Source: Sambucus nigra (lineage: Eukaryota > Streptophyta > Magnoliopsida > Dipsacales > Adoxaceae). Taken from it: a stretch of DNA of 64,000 nt. This document shows, piece after piece, positions 1 through 11,853 of the stretch. The position numbers and the translations under genes are program-made. Below the pieces are notes generated by a model. The model did not search any database. It was not told the origin of the DNA and saw nothing but the letters and a program-made list of their open reading frames with translations. The stretch is from assembly GCA_949130495.1 (NCBI GenBank), contig OX422215.1:532997755-533061754 (forward strand). The letters are read 5' to 3'. The first letter of the stretch is position 1. Every line of letters begins with the position of its first letter.

Positions 1-109
1 CTCTTGGACCCCCTGATCAACTAAAAATTGACCCTTAGTTGCTAAGTCAACTTGCTCATCTCCTAGAAGAACACCACCTGGAGGGATAACCCTAACTCGA
101 TGACGTTTC
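1..109 (-). pseudogene. Fragment of decayed coding region left of the solo LTR
   Basis: On the minus strand this stretch continues, across the solo LTR at 110-2822, the degenerate coding-like sequence seen at 2823-3530. When the LTR is removed and one copy of the 5-bp duplication is kept, a short frame runs through the junction before stops appear. No motif in this piece alone identifies it; assignment to the Transposase_28 relic rests on position and strand only. Confidence 0.3.
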
Positions 110-236
110 TATAATACGACATATTTTTATTAGTAATTAATTTCCATGTGTTTAATATTATTAATTTAATTAGGTGAAATTAAATTAGATTTTATTAAAT
201 ATTAATTAGCGAGATAAATGATTAATATTTATTTTT

Positions 237-238
237 AA

Positions 239-269
<31 letters not shown>
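237..269. repeat. (TTA)n microsatellite
   Basis: Eleven uninterrupted TTA units near the left end of the solo LTR. Confidence 0.95.
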
Positions 270-1299
270 TACTTGCATGTGATAAGTAAATAGTTATGTG
301 AATTATTATATGTCTCATAAGAGTGAAAGTGACAGTTTATTATTATATGTTGATAGAATGTTACATCAACATATCAATATAATTTATGGGCGATGCATAG
401 GGTAAGCGCATGTTAGGCCCGGTTAATGAAATGTTGATATATTTAGAGTTGGGTGACTTAGATGACCTTTTCGAGTGCACTAGTGATTTGAAAAGGGTCG
501 CAATATTCTAGAATAGGTACCTGGTGTTATTATTGGGTTCCGAGGGCTTTTTAGATATAACATGACCCGTATATGGGTACGAGGATCATTTTACACTTAA
601 GGTCAAGTGAAAAAATTGGATTAGGGTAATTAAGATGATATTTAAGAGATTAGGAAGGTGGATAGCAACCCACCTTTAATATTCAACACAAGAGATTACG
701 AGAGAATTCAAGAGAAGAGAGAAAGAGGAAGAAAATAAGAGAAAGCTTGGAGAGGAGAGAAGAGAGGACTCAACCCATCATCAAACACATAGAGAACATT
801 AGATTCTAATCCAACAAGGCAAGTAGTTACTTTCTTTATGTCGCAAATTAAGTGTAGTTAATTACTTTCATGATTAGAGATAGAAACATGAGATTTGAAG
901 CATTAGAGATTTAAAGTTAAGGTTGATTTGTGTAGAGATCTAAATGATAATGGATTGCGAATTCTAAATTGATTATTAATGAGATTGATCATAGATGTAT
1001 TTCAAAATTAATTTTGGGATTTAAAAGATGAACATGTAGAACATGGATAAAAAGATTGAATCTTTAAAAACCAATTAGATAAAAATTTTGATCTTGAAGT
1101 GGGTTAGACAAGATCTAATGTTTAGATTCGATTTCTTAAATTTATGGGGGGTTACCATGTTGGGATTGTGTATATGAGGATGTAATCATGTTTTTTTTTT
1201 AATATAACAAGGTTATAGTTCTTGGAATTTAAGTAGAAAGAACCTTAGAAACGAAATTGGATCTTTGGGACTGAACTTGTGTAGAGAAAACAAGCAAAT

Positions 1300-1400
1300 C
1301 TCGGCTTTTTCCGCATTTCGAATCGATTCGAATTTAAGGGCTAATCGATTTGGACAAACGAATCAATTCGTCTCTGGAAGACAAATCAATTCGGCTATTG
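1300..1400. promoter_or_regulatory. ATCGAT-rich palindrome cluster in the solo LTR
   Basis: Several short palindromic words (AATCGATT, TTCGAATCGATTCGAA-like, AATCAATTCG) are packed in about 100 bp. The cluster lies about 1.2 kb from the LTR start, nearly the same offset as the GATCGATC module in the element B LTR (about 1.15 kb). It is followed, as in B, by CTGG. The sequence differs from the B module while position and palindromic style agree. Its function is unknown; a regulatory or structural role is inference. Confidence 0.45.
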
Positions 1401-2610
1401 GACTAGGTCAAGGTTGGTTAATGGAAATATTTTAGGGATTTTTAGGAACTCAAGAGAGTATGTGGGAGGTTATCCAACTGAGAGGATATTTAATTAAAAA
1501 TAGTTTTGTGTCTTTATTCATTATCCGGGTTATTTAATAATAATTAGGATGTTAATTCTTGAGACATGGGTGAGAACCAGGGATTCAAGAGGTACTAGTT
1601 TAATAATTAATCGCGAAGTTGCTTCGAACTTTGGGATTGGGTGCATTGTGCGCTATGGGATATGCGTACGAGTTCAGTCCTTTATATATATACATATTAG
1701 GGTGACATGCATATATATATATGTATGTGTATTTTCTAATTGTTATGTTAAACATACATACTCGGTAGGGCTATCGTAGAAGATTGCGCATAATGGGTAG
1801 CTCACCCTAATATTGACCAACGGGTGTCGGATTGATTCCTAAGGTCGTAGGACTGTTGCATGGTCATTATCCATGTGTGAGGATAGATATTGGTTTGAAC
1901 ATCAAGTGGGTGTGATGTGGTAAGGTTGCGACCCCTGGATATATGTCTATAATCGCCTCCAATGTATGTGTTTATGTTTTGGATCAGTGGTGAGATTTTG
2001 ACCCGGTGGCACGGTATGATGCGTGATGCTTGGAGCTGAATAGCACACGAGGGATGTATTCGCGAGGTCCAAGCTTTGGGGATATGATTATACGTATATA
2101 GCGAGTGATATATATATGTATGTTTATATGATATCATGTATGTATCTATTTATACCACGTGTGTAGCTATGTTATGTTTTTACGTGAATAATTTTTTATA
2201 GCAAGTGTGTCGCTATAATATTATTTATGAACGTATATCTAGAAAATGTAGTTCTACATAGCTAATAGAGGGAAATAGCGGGTTTGGGTTTAGATGGCAA
2301 TCACATGTCCTAATTAGACTGGGTAGTTTAATTAGGATAATAAATGAACACGTTAGGTGCACACTATAGTAGAGAGGTGAGGTTTATCTCATGTGAGTGC
2401 GACCGGTTAATTATGAAAGTAATACGCTATCGTTTTAATCGATTTAAAACAATTATCTATTCACAAAATATTTTCTAGATTTCGGGCTTTAACCCGTAGG
2501 CTTTTGTTTTTATTATTTGGTGACTGATGGTTTATTCGGTTCACTCTTATTATCTATATATGAACAGTGTCTTATTCATTCATTTTGATTGTATGGTTTG
2601 CTTGTATTAT

Positions 2611-2724
2611 ATATATTATATTATATTATATTATATTATATTATATTATATTATATTATATTATATTATATTATATTATATTATATTATATTATATTATA
2701 TTATATTATATTATATTATATTAT
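2611..2724. repeat. (TTATA)n pentanucleotide microsatellite
   Basis: About 22 tandem copies of TTATA in the 3' part of the solo LTR. Long open frames here are artefacts of the repeat. Element B LTRs carry a (TA)n tract at the comparable place. Confidence 0.95.
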
Positions 2725-2822
2725 GGTTGCAACAATGATGCTGAGAATGAACCATACTGAGATTCCTATTTTATTTTAGTAGATTATTGCCCGCCCAGTA
2801 TTAGAATAGGCGGGTTGTCACA

Positions 2823-3530
2823 CTTTCGAACATAAAATATCCTCTCAAACTCTATAGGGTTGGGAGTACAAGTGGCCCTAATTAGCTCTCATAGAGCAGG
2901 TGGAAGATTTGGGGTTTTCTTTACTGCAAGAAGGTTGAACATAAAAAGAGTTCAGTGTGCATAAATGAAACCAAATATAACAAAAAATACTGTTAAACGT
3001 ATAACAATACGATTGGGGGGGGGGGGGGACACTAATCGCGAAGGATACTACAAGATTTATCCCTCTCATCACAACGAAACTCACAGTCTCCTTTTATCAA
3101 GATGAACTGTTTTTTCCAACTATGGTTGCTTATTTGCAAGACCTTAACCATATTTTGGTTTCATTTCGGAGGAGAAAAATTGTAATATCCATTAGCTTTG
3201 GCATTGTCTTTCACGCCATATACAAATCTGAAGATGTATCCGTCCAGGTCAAAACTGGTATAAATCTACCAGTATACCATAGACATAAGAATGGATCTAT
3301 AAGCATTTGGTGGGAGCTACGTAGGAGCCATAAAATAACCACTCACAATTAATCTGATAATTGGGTGAAGGGAAAGCTTAACTCCGACTTACAGAGTCCA
3401 AGCCGAGAAACATACCTAGTCGACATTAGGCCAATTATAGACCCTTTTATCACAGTCCGACAACTGCATATAGATACTTATATGGATGTTATACCTATCC
3501 CTCAAGTCCTCCATCTCGTCCTCTAGGATA
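2823..3530 (-). pseudogene. Transposase_28 ('putative gypsy type transposon') relic
   Basis: Conceptual translation of the minus strand from about 3530 to 3060 gives, with several stops and frameshifts, the layout of the plant Pfam family Transposase_28: an aromatic start, then VGVKLSLHPIIRLIVSGYF, APT.LPPNAYRSILMSMV, a GYYNFSP block, and WKKQFILIKGDCEF. In that family the equivalents are a LHPF...LAP.QL.PN.WR segment, a YYFS block and a WK..FFFV block. The family is found in plant gypsy-type elements. Stops, a poly-G tract at 3015-3028 and the solo LTR insertion show that it is dead. I recognise the domain by pattern, not by search. Confidence 0.55.
3015..3028. repeat. Poly-G tract (14 nt)
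   Basis: Fourteen consecutive G on the plus strand inside the Transposase_28 relic. It breaks the frame of the relic and is prone to length errors in sequencing. Confidence 0.9.
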
Positions 3531-6138
3531 GAACAACCATGGTTTTAAAGCATCAGTGCTGGATGGATACCAGGAGTTAGAGGCCCTTAAAGTGCCCTCA
3601 CCATTAAGCCACGGCAGGAGATATGGAGGCCACTTGGTCGGTAAGAACAATATGAGGAGGGGAAGGGTCCAATTTAATCAAAGACATGGATACAGTATTA
3701 ACTAGTTTCTCACCACTAATTTGACGATCCACCATAGTGGTATCTGCAGTAGTGGGAGACTCAAGTCCAACATCTGGGGGATGTGTGGCAGACTCTATGG
3801 ATGAAGAAGTAGTTGTAATGAATCTAGGGTACCCTAGATCCTCCTCAAGTCAAATAACTTGGAGAGGTCTAAGGAACCTCCTTTCTACTATACCCCGAAA
3901 AGATTGTTCTAAGTTAGCTAAATAGTCTAACCACCTCCTAATATGGGGCTCGTAACTCCTCAATTGGATAAGACCAAAGAGAAAAGGAATTGACGATGGG
4001 GGAAAACGATGCTAACTTCAATGATAGGATACCCAAAAAATTAAAAACCCTAAAAATTTTGAAACCCTAGGCCAACCAAATCAATGGCCACCTAAAAACC
4101 AACTCTCCTCTAATAAATAAAAAAATATTATCCAACAAAGTAACTGCAACGAAAACAAGAAGGAGAAAATGGCTGAGAATGAAGAAATTTCTATAAAGAA
4201 CCCTAGCAAGAAGAAAAACAAGGAAAGCATAGATGAAAACCCTAATAAAGAACCGAAGTTGGACTGAAAACACCTTATCTCTGAGAAGGAACAAAAAAAG
4301 CTGAGGAAGACCATTGACAATTGCAGAAATGAGGAGTTTTCTGACAATGGAGACAAAAGGCTGAAGAAAGTTTTATTTTCTATCTCTATAAAATGCTTTC
4401 ACTCGATTAAAATGATCGGGAAAAAGGTAAAGGGTTGGACTCAAATCTTATTTATAATTTTAAAATGATGGTAATCATTACTTTCAAAAGGGGCGGTGCA
4501 CGACGTCATGCTTTGGGAGCATAAGTGACGCATGGGTTTAATACAGGCCACACCAATCACATGCGTTATAATGACGCGTAACACGTTTCTCCAATCTTGA
4601 CACGCGTTCAGGTCAACCCTAAATGGAAATTTTGTAAGGCAATTTGGTCGACACGCTCTGAAGAGACTTGGGTAGGATTAGAATTCAAAATGATAATGAT
4701 AGTCTCGTATTTAACACTTCACTCATTTAGGTCACCTATTAAATGCTCGGAAGATCCAACACTTTGGAGAATCTGCTATAAGTTCCACCCACGAGTAAAG
4801 TCTTCGTGGCTTTTGTCGTACCATAAATGTGGGACATTGAATATACCAATAAGATGGCAACACTTGCCATCATAAGGTGATCGACTTACTTAATAAATCT
4901 TATTAGCTATATTAATCTGATCGACTCATTGATTATTTTGCTCGGCTAGATAACTGCCCATCGTTAGTTAACACTGTTAGTTAGTTATGTCAAGGCACAC
5001 ATAAATCATGCGAGGGAATGTAAGTAGTACCACTTGCACCACAACGCACATGGTGTATCATACACGATAGCCCACCTTTTTATAGGTTGTAACCAACTCA
5101 TGATGACTCATTATATGGCATGTAAAAGGTGTAATTGCTTCACCTTTAATGGCACTCCACCTGTCCCACTACACTCTCTTTCTCCCATCCTTATAATGGC
5201 TTATAAAAAGCATGTAATCCCACATTATAAGGCATCTAAATATACTTACCTAACGGATATAAGAAGAACCCTAGAGAGAACTTCGAGAGCTTGTGACCAT
5301 CATTTTAATTGCTATTTCCCATTGAAATAAGTATAATCAACACTGCACATGTGCATGTAGGCACTGTATTGGGCTGAACCATGCCAATCTCTAGTTTCCT
5401 TATTTATCTCTCATCCCTTAAGTTGGTAGTGGTAACTTCTTTATTTGTTATTGTTTATTATTAGTATATTATACCTAAGGCCCAAAATCCATATACTTTT
5501 TTTATATGGTAACACGTATATTATAATTCTTAACACCTTATTTTCAAATGATCACATAAGATGAAAACTCTATAGAGTTAATTAATTTATTCTAGTTTCT
5601 CCCCCCCCCTATCTCTCTTTCTCTCACACACATACACACACAATATATGTTGTGGCATATGTTTCACAAATTTCTTCCTTTCTCATGCTCATTATTCTAA
5701 ACTACACAAGTACATACATGAACATTTTCACAATTACTTCTGATGAATTTTAAATACACATTCCATATTTTTTGGAATAGTAATTTTAGAGATCCTCAAA
5801 TTGTACATACAAAGCATACCCCACTGAATTATCAAAGTTTCATTATTTGGTGTTTTAGACGAATCTCATGTGAACCCCCCCCCCCCCCCCAGAGAAATTA
5901 ATACATTATTGACAGGTTAACTGGGCTTATTTTGTGGGTATAATTTGAAAGTCACTGTAAAATTATTCTTTTTGAAATATATATTGGTTAATTAGGAATT
6001 CAAATATTTGAAGCAAAAAAATCAATATTCCATTTGTAAAATTGATCCATGTTTTTTTAACGCTCCCCAATGAGACAAGAGCATAACTATCCCGAATAGT
6101 GGGCGAACATATATATGGAATAAGAAAATTTGTAGGTT
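3531..6138. other. Unassigned DNA between relic and copia element
   Basis: Only short frames without recognisable motifs occur here. 3530-3960 may be the continuation of the minus-strand relic. 5601-5609 and 5875-5890 are poly-C tracts, and 5620-5650 is a CA-rich patch. I see no RNA gene, no LTR pair and no convincing exon. Confidence 0.6.
5875..5890. repeat. Poly-C tract (16 nt)
   Basis: Sixteen consecutive C on the plus strand, about 250 bp left of the copia 5' LTR. Confidence 0.9.
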
Positions 6139-6143
6139 CTAAA

Positions 6144-8127
6144 TGAAGCACCTTATATATTTGACTTATTTGAGTCTGCATTATATAGGAGCTCATCTAG
6201 TTTGAAAATAGTGACAAAATTGTGTCTATCCATAGATGAACCAAAAAGCCTTAGAACCTTCATAGATACATTGTTATTCCTCTACAAGTTCTTGATGGTA
6301 TGTCACATACACCACACACTAGGACTGTATACATATAGTGTTTCATTCACATAATGACCTTGTGTGAGTTAAATCCCATAATATGATTTTTAAATAATAT
6401 TTGGGATTTAATTAATATTTTCTAAGAATTTTAAAATATTTTTTGGAAATTAAAATTGGAACTTAATAAAGTTATAGGGTTGTTTTGTAAATATTTTGTA
6501 TGCCTTAAATCTATCTTGGGTAGAAACCAAAAGTGGAAGAAACATTTGTGGGTGGAAATGGATTTTTTAGAAACTCAAAAACATGCGTTTGGGAGTTGAT
6601 CTTGAGTCTACACGTGTTGCACACACAACGGGTCGATTTGTGTTTCTTATCACTGACATACCTGTTACTTTTTCTGGACCCTTGGATCATCTTAATCTAC
6701 GGTCTGCATGTGTTTGGAACTAATCTATGTGCGGCGGTTTTAACCAATCAGAGTTAGCCTTTGCACCGCTTTATGTGAACCCTCAAATTTGCATCGTTTT
6801 AACTTCCATTAATCTCAGCTTTTGATTTTGAACCATCGTTTTAGATCCTTCTATCTCCAGTATAAATAGATGCCTTGGGTGAGGTAATTGGAGACTTTTG
6901 AGATTTCCTCGTCTGAGAGAAAAAGTATAGAGTCGAGAGAAGAGAGAGAAAAGATAAGAGAGAGAAAGGAAACCCTAATCCAAATTTCGTCAAACCCTAA
7001 TCCAAAAATACTTTTTTGAGAAATTAAACCTGAGTGTTTAGTTCATGGTTTTGAGAATATAATACTCTCTTGTTCTTGATCATCCTTCCAACTTAATATC
7101 GTTGGTAGAGTTTTCAGTTTCTCTACATAGAAACTTGAGATCTCGTCTCTGTGATACAGATCACATAGATAGTTCACTGTCTTGATTTCTTATTTCGAGA
7201 AATCTTGTTTGTTGGTTATTTTAAAATTAACTTTATGTTTTCAAACCCTAAACCAACAATATTCATTCTGATTTCATTTTATTCAAACTATGAGACTAAG
7301 ATCAAGTTTTGAGATCTTGATTGGGGATTGCACTTTCTATATAATATTTTCAAAACCTGAAAGTGTTAGGATCTTGGATATTTCTCAACAAAACTCTTCT
7401 TGATCTGCAGATATTTCGAAAGGTCTAAAAGTCTGTTTTAGGTTTGACTAAACTGATTTTAGAATTTCTTGCATATCTAGTGATTTTGTAATTTGTTAAA
7501 TCATTTTGTCTGTATTAAGTGTGAATGTGTTTCATGCATATGTTAGAGAGCACATCACCACTACACTCTCACTCTACCACACTTAAAGTGTTGGTTATAT
7601 GATCTTGAACTTATTTGAGTCGACGTAAAGACTGGAATAAAGTAAAGTTATGAAGCTAGAGAGAAGATTAACAATAACAACTTTCAGAGAAGTCAGTTCT
7701 AACCCAGAGGAGTTGGTAACGATTCTGAACTTAGTTTAGGTGTGTTTGTGTAGTTTAATTGTTAAATAGCTTGTAATTTATTACTCTTCTTTTAGTGGAT
7801 TTTTGTTTTATAATGTAGAGGTCACCGCGGATGTTTCCCCAATTGGGTGGGGTTTTACCACGTTAAAAATTTCTTGTGCTCTTCCTCATTTTCTCATCAC
7901 CTTCTTCCTAGCTGTGCTGATTTAATTATTTAAGTTTTATTTTTCAAAATTGGTTCATTCTAGATCTGAAATAACTCGTTCAAACTCTTTCAAACTATTT
8001 TAAAAATCTTTTTAAACACATCTTGTGTTAAGTTTTGTTTTGATTAAAAGAATTTCTTCAACAAATAGTTCAGAGCCATTTTAACAGTTTAACTTTGTAT
8101 TAAACGTCTTAAGTGGAAATTTTTCTA
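6144..8127 (+). repeat. 5' LTR of the copia element
   Basis: It begins TGAAGCACC after CTAAA and ends TTTTTCTA just before the primer site; the 3' LTR ends TTTTTCA, so the terminal CA has decayed here. It matches the 3' LTR from 6163 to 6237 and from about 6992 to the end. The 754 bp in between (about 6238-6991), with the TATA box, are missing from the 3' LTR. Confidence 0.88.
6861..6868 (+). promoter_or_regulatory. TATA box of the copia 5' LTR
   Basis: TATAAATA follows a C/T-rich stretch and precedes a purine-rich GAGAGA leader. This is the expected layout of an LTR promoter. Transcription from it is inferred. Confidence 0.6.
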
Positions 8128-8128
8128 T

Positions 8129-8140
8129 TGGTATCAGAGC
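8129..8140 (+). other. Primer-binding site (initiator tRNA-Met)
   Basis: TGGTATCAGAGC is complementary to the 3' end of plant initiator tRNA-Met and sits 1 nt after the 5' LTR. Confidence 0.9.
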
Positions 8141-8202
8141 TTAGTTGTTTTAAAATCTTTCTGATCCCGTGTTTCTGAAATTGTTTTTTTGAAAACAAAA
8201 TT

Positions 8203-10480
8203 ATGGACAAGAAATTTGAAGGACTAGGTAACCTGTCCAGACCCTCTCTCTTTGATGGAACTAATTTTCCTTACTAGAAGTTAAGGATGATTGCTTTCAT
8301 TCAAGGAACTCTTGGAGATGAAGTCTCAGAAGTTATATAAAATGGATACACTTTTCCTACTAAACCAGCAGCTGAAGGAAGTCTTAGGAGAATCAGGAAG
8401 TTACTAAGTGAATTCACTAAAGATGAGAAATAAATTTCACTATGTAATAATAAAGGCAAGAATGCCATATTTATATCTATTAATGAACATGCGTTTAAGA
8501 GGATCTCATCTTGCACAACTTCTAAGGAAGCATGGGATAGTCTTGTAACTGCACATGAGGGTGATACGAGAGTTAAAGATACTAAAACTCAAATGCTTAT
8601 CCAATAGTATAACTCTCTTATCATGTCTGAGACTGAATCCTTTGATGATTTCTATATTAGGTTAACTAACATTGTAACTAAGTTGCATGCAAATGGTATA
8701 ACCTATGATAGGAAATAGATTGTTTAAAAAATTCTAAGATCACTTCCACAGAAGTTTGATAATAAAAGATATGCTATTGAGGAAATGGATGATCAAAACA
8801 TTACCCCAGAACTTCTCAGTAGTAAACTAAGAACTGTGGAAATGGAACTTGAATTCAAGAAACAATTCATCCAGACCAATAAAAAACAGGGTATTCTAAT
8901 CTTATTTTTTCATCTAAGTTGATCAAACCTGACCATGACCTTGACTCTGATGAGGACTGTGACTTGGATAACTTGAATAATCAGATTGCTCTTATGTCTA
9001 AGCAATTCAAAAAAAATTTAAACATTAGAAACAAAGTTGCTTCTAGACAAAGGAAACCTAATTATTCCAACACTTCTAATAGTAGGCCTCATGAGAGAAG
9101 ACATGACAAAAAAAACTGATGATCATAAGAGACCTCAGAAAGACCTTAAAAATGTTAAATGTTATAGATGTGGAAAATTAGGACACATGGCTAGTGACTG
9201 TCGGGTCAACTTAGACAAAAAACCCAAACATAATAGGGCTCAGCTATGCAAGACTTGGAATGACTCAAGTGACTCTGAAAATGATGAACCTGGGTCATCC
9301 AACTCTTATGACCCTTTCATATCATTCTTTGCTAAGATAATCTACAATAATGATGAGGAAACTGATCATATGATAAATGGTGTTGCTTCTACTAATATGT
9401 CTACCTTAATGCTTGAGAATGATTATAGTACTGAAAATCGTGTGTGTGTGAGTCAAAGTGATTGCCTTATTGATTATGCCAATGGGTGTGTGAGTCCCAA
9501 AATTGAATCGATAAGGGACACGACACAAAATTCACTTAGTGACTCCAATAATGAGGACCTTACTGACATTCACATACTTTACACTAAAACACTTAAGAAA
9601 AGTGCTAGACTAGAGAAGCTTGTCAAAGATCTTTCCAAGAAATTAGAGTCCCTAAACCAAATAGTTAAACAAAATGCTAAAGAGTATATGTCTCAAAGTT
9701 TAACTCATAATGAGGAAATAAAGTTTTTTGAACAAAAATTGATAGACTTGACTGAATCCAAAAAAGTTTTGGAAAAGAAGTATAAAGGATCGTTATTAGA
9801 ATTGGAACAAAGAAAAGAAATGGATTCAATAGTCTTAAAAAAATTCTCAAAATTTGAAAGCAATTCTAATTGTTTTGAGAACTGTGTTGCTGATAGTAAG
9901 ACCAATTCTGACGACAGCTCTGGAATAGGCTTTTGCACCAAAAATATCAGGCAAACTAAACCTTTTGAAACCATAAAGTTTGTTACTGGTGGGAAAACAA
10001 CTATGGAAATTTTCCTAAACTTTTAATCTTTGAAAAATGGTTTTGATAAAAATCTACAGCAGTTAAACATTGATGAGACAAGTACCTCTAAGAATATTGT
10101 TTAACTTAAATCCAAGTATGTTTGTCCTCCCATTATAAAGAGGGAGACCTCTTTTCAAACTGTTCCCGCTAAAAATAATACCAAAATTCATAATTTTGGG
10201 AAACCTATGTTCAACAACTTTCCTAAAGACTTAAGTGCTACGAGCAATATTTATTGCTCATACTGTGATGTGTATAGACACTCTTTAGATGGTTACTATT
10301 CCAAAAACCTATACCAAACTACCTATCCCTCGTTTACCTATCATAATTTTAACTATTCTAGGAGAAGCCGTAACAATTATGTCCTTCCTAAACCATAAGA
10401 CATAAACTCTAACTATCGAAAGAGAAAGACAAGATCTAATACTAAAAGACAATCGTCAAGAAATAATCCTAGAGTCGTTT
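8203..10480 (+). pseudogene. copia gag polyprotein, degenerate
   Basis: The ATG at 8203 opens a frame with the usual copia gag start (FDGTNFPY, then a stop where W is expected, then KLRM). The UBN2-type region runs to about 8890. A frame slip follows, and a further slip near 9105 in a poly-A run leads into the frame ending at 10026. The zinc knuckle CYRCGKLGHMASDC (C-X2-C-X4-H-X4-C) lies at about 9160-9200. An acidic, coiled-coil-like tail follows. A second knuckle-like motif CSYCDVYRHSLDGY at about 10255-10296 has its last Cys replaced by Tyr. Several stops replace W or Q codons. Confidence 0.85.
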
Positions 10481-10599
10481 CTTGACCAAAATGTTTTTAA
10501 CAACAATAATATTGTGCAAAATCTGTATAGACAAAAATCTGAAGCTCGTAAGTTTTATCAAATACGGGCTAATAAGCGCAAATTGAAAATTATAGCTAT

Positions 10600-11230
10600 T
10601 TAGGTAAGAAAGGATGATCTAGTATCCCAGATGACATGTAATATAGTGATCAACGCTTTGAAAGCTGAACATACCACGTCTGGATGGTACTTAGACTCTA
10701 AATGTTCTAAACATATGACCGAGGATGAATCCAAACTCTCAAACAAAAATAACTTCTCCGGAGGCAAAGTCTTGTTTGAAGATGGTGTTTTAGCCCAGAT
10801 CATTGGCAAAGGAACACTCCAAGAAGAAGGAATACATGTTCTTGAAGATGTTTTATTAGTAAAAGGTCTTAAGGCTAATCTACTAAGCATTTCACAATTT
10901 TGTGACTTCAATCATATTGCCACCTTTTCGAATAACAATTGCAAAATTTTAAATGAAAATGGTGAGTGCATAATTACAGGAATCCGTACTCCAGATAACT
11001 ATTACACAGTTAATCCATGTACATAGGTCTGTACTATTGCCAGAATGGATGACAATGAATTATAGCATAACAGAATGGGTCACATAAATTATGACAACCT
11101 TAGTAAATTATCCTCTCAGGAAATTATTAGAGGTATTCCTAAAATAAAACCTATTTCCAACATTGTCTCTGGTCCTTGTCAAAAAGGAAAAAATGTTAAG
11201 GCATTTAAAAAAGATTTAAAGACATTCTAT
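10600..11230 (+). pseudogene. copia protease and gag-pre-integrase region
   Basis: The open frame 10631-11026 contains WYLDSKCSKHMT, the copia protease active-site region in which DSG is normal; here G is K, so the enzyme would be dead. GGKVLFEDG and LKANLLSISQFCD blocks follow, as usual in copia proteins. After a stop at 11024, the NRMGHINYDNLSKL and GPCQKGK segments of the zinc-binding pre-integrase domain continue to about 11200. Confidence 0.85.
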
Positions 11231-11662
11231 CCTCTAAACCTTTAGAACTCATCCATATGGATCTAATGGGTCCTTCTCGTACTATTAGTCTTTGTGGCAA
11301 TAGTTACATTGTAGCTATGGTTGACGATCACACTAGATTTACTTGGGTTTCTTTTCTAAAGCAGAAGTCTGAAACCTTTAGAGTGTTTTTGAAAATCTTC
11401 TTCGTATAGAAAATGAAAAAGACTCCCAAGTAGACAGAATTCAGAGTGATTGAGGAGGTGGAATCATAGAGTCAGGTGTGATTAAATATTGTGACTATAA
11501 TGGTTACAAACACGAGTTCAGTGCTCCCAAGACACTCTAACAAAATAGGATAGCCGAGTGCAAAAATAAAACACTTCAGGAAATGGCAAGAGTTTTCATA
11601 CATCCCAAAGATTTACCTAAATACATTTGGGTTGAATCAGTTCGTACTGCATGTCACATTAT
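11231..11662 (+). pseudogene. copia integrase core, N-terminal part
   Basis: LIHMDLMGPSRT and MVDDHTRFTWVSFL mark the first catalytic Asp region. EFSAPKTL, then a stop and NRIAECKNKTLQEMAR, cover the catalytic Glu region. The frame ends at VRTACHII, where the A block is inserted. Several frameshifts and stops are present. The remainder continues at 36498. Confidence 0.85.
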
Positions 11663-11680
11663 TGGCGCCGTTACCGGGGA
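11663..11680 (+). other. Primer-binding site of A1 (tRNA-Asp type)
   Basis: TGGCGCCGTTACCGGGGA differs by one base from the complement of the 3' end of plant tRNA-Asp, the primer of Athila/Calypso-type Ty3 elements. It follows copia sequence directly, with no 5' LTR before it. Confidence 0.85.
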
Positions 11681-11853
11681 TGAGCTTGTTTTAGACTTTA
11701 TTTGATTTAGTATTTCGTAGTATTTTCTTTCTATTTGTATTATTTTCTAATCTTTTTACAGGACTTCCACATTTGAGCACTTAGAAACGCTTGAATTTCT
11801 CACGTGCATCTACCTCGTGGAATTAGCCACTTCGAGCCATTTTTCGGGTAAGC

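Larger units (their letters stand above)
110..2822 (+). mobile_element. Solo LTR of a Ty3/gypsy element related to element B
   Basis: The left end TATAATACGACATATTTTTA matches the start of the element B LTR (TGTAATACCCCGTATTTTTA), with TG decayed to TA. The right end GGCGGGTTGTCACA matches the B LTR end GGCGGGGTGTCACA. The flanks are GTTTC (105-109) and CTTTC (2823-2827), a near-perfect 5-bp target duplication. No primer site, gag or pol lies between, and the internal order of short blocks (AGAGGTGAG..., CGGGCTTTAACCCG, microsatellite, GATGCTGAGAATGAACC) follows the B LTR. It is therefore a solo LTR, normally produced by LTR-LTR recombination. It is clearly diverged from B, so it belongs to a sister family. 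Confidence 0.75.

Noticed and set aside
2527..2779. Open frames rich in IIYYII residues
   Set aside because: They are translations of the (TTATA)n microsatellite.
4067..4356. Minus-strand F/L-rich frames, possible small membrane proteins
   Set aside because: Low-complexity A/T-rich DNA; two overlapping frames look equally 'membrane-like' and neither has a recognisable domain.
9705..9974. 89-aa minus-strand frame
   Set aside because: Antisense shadow of copia gag.
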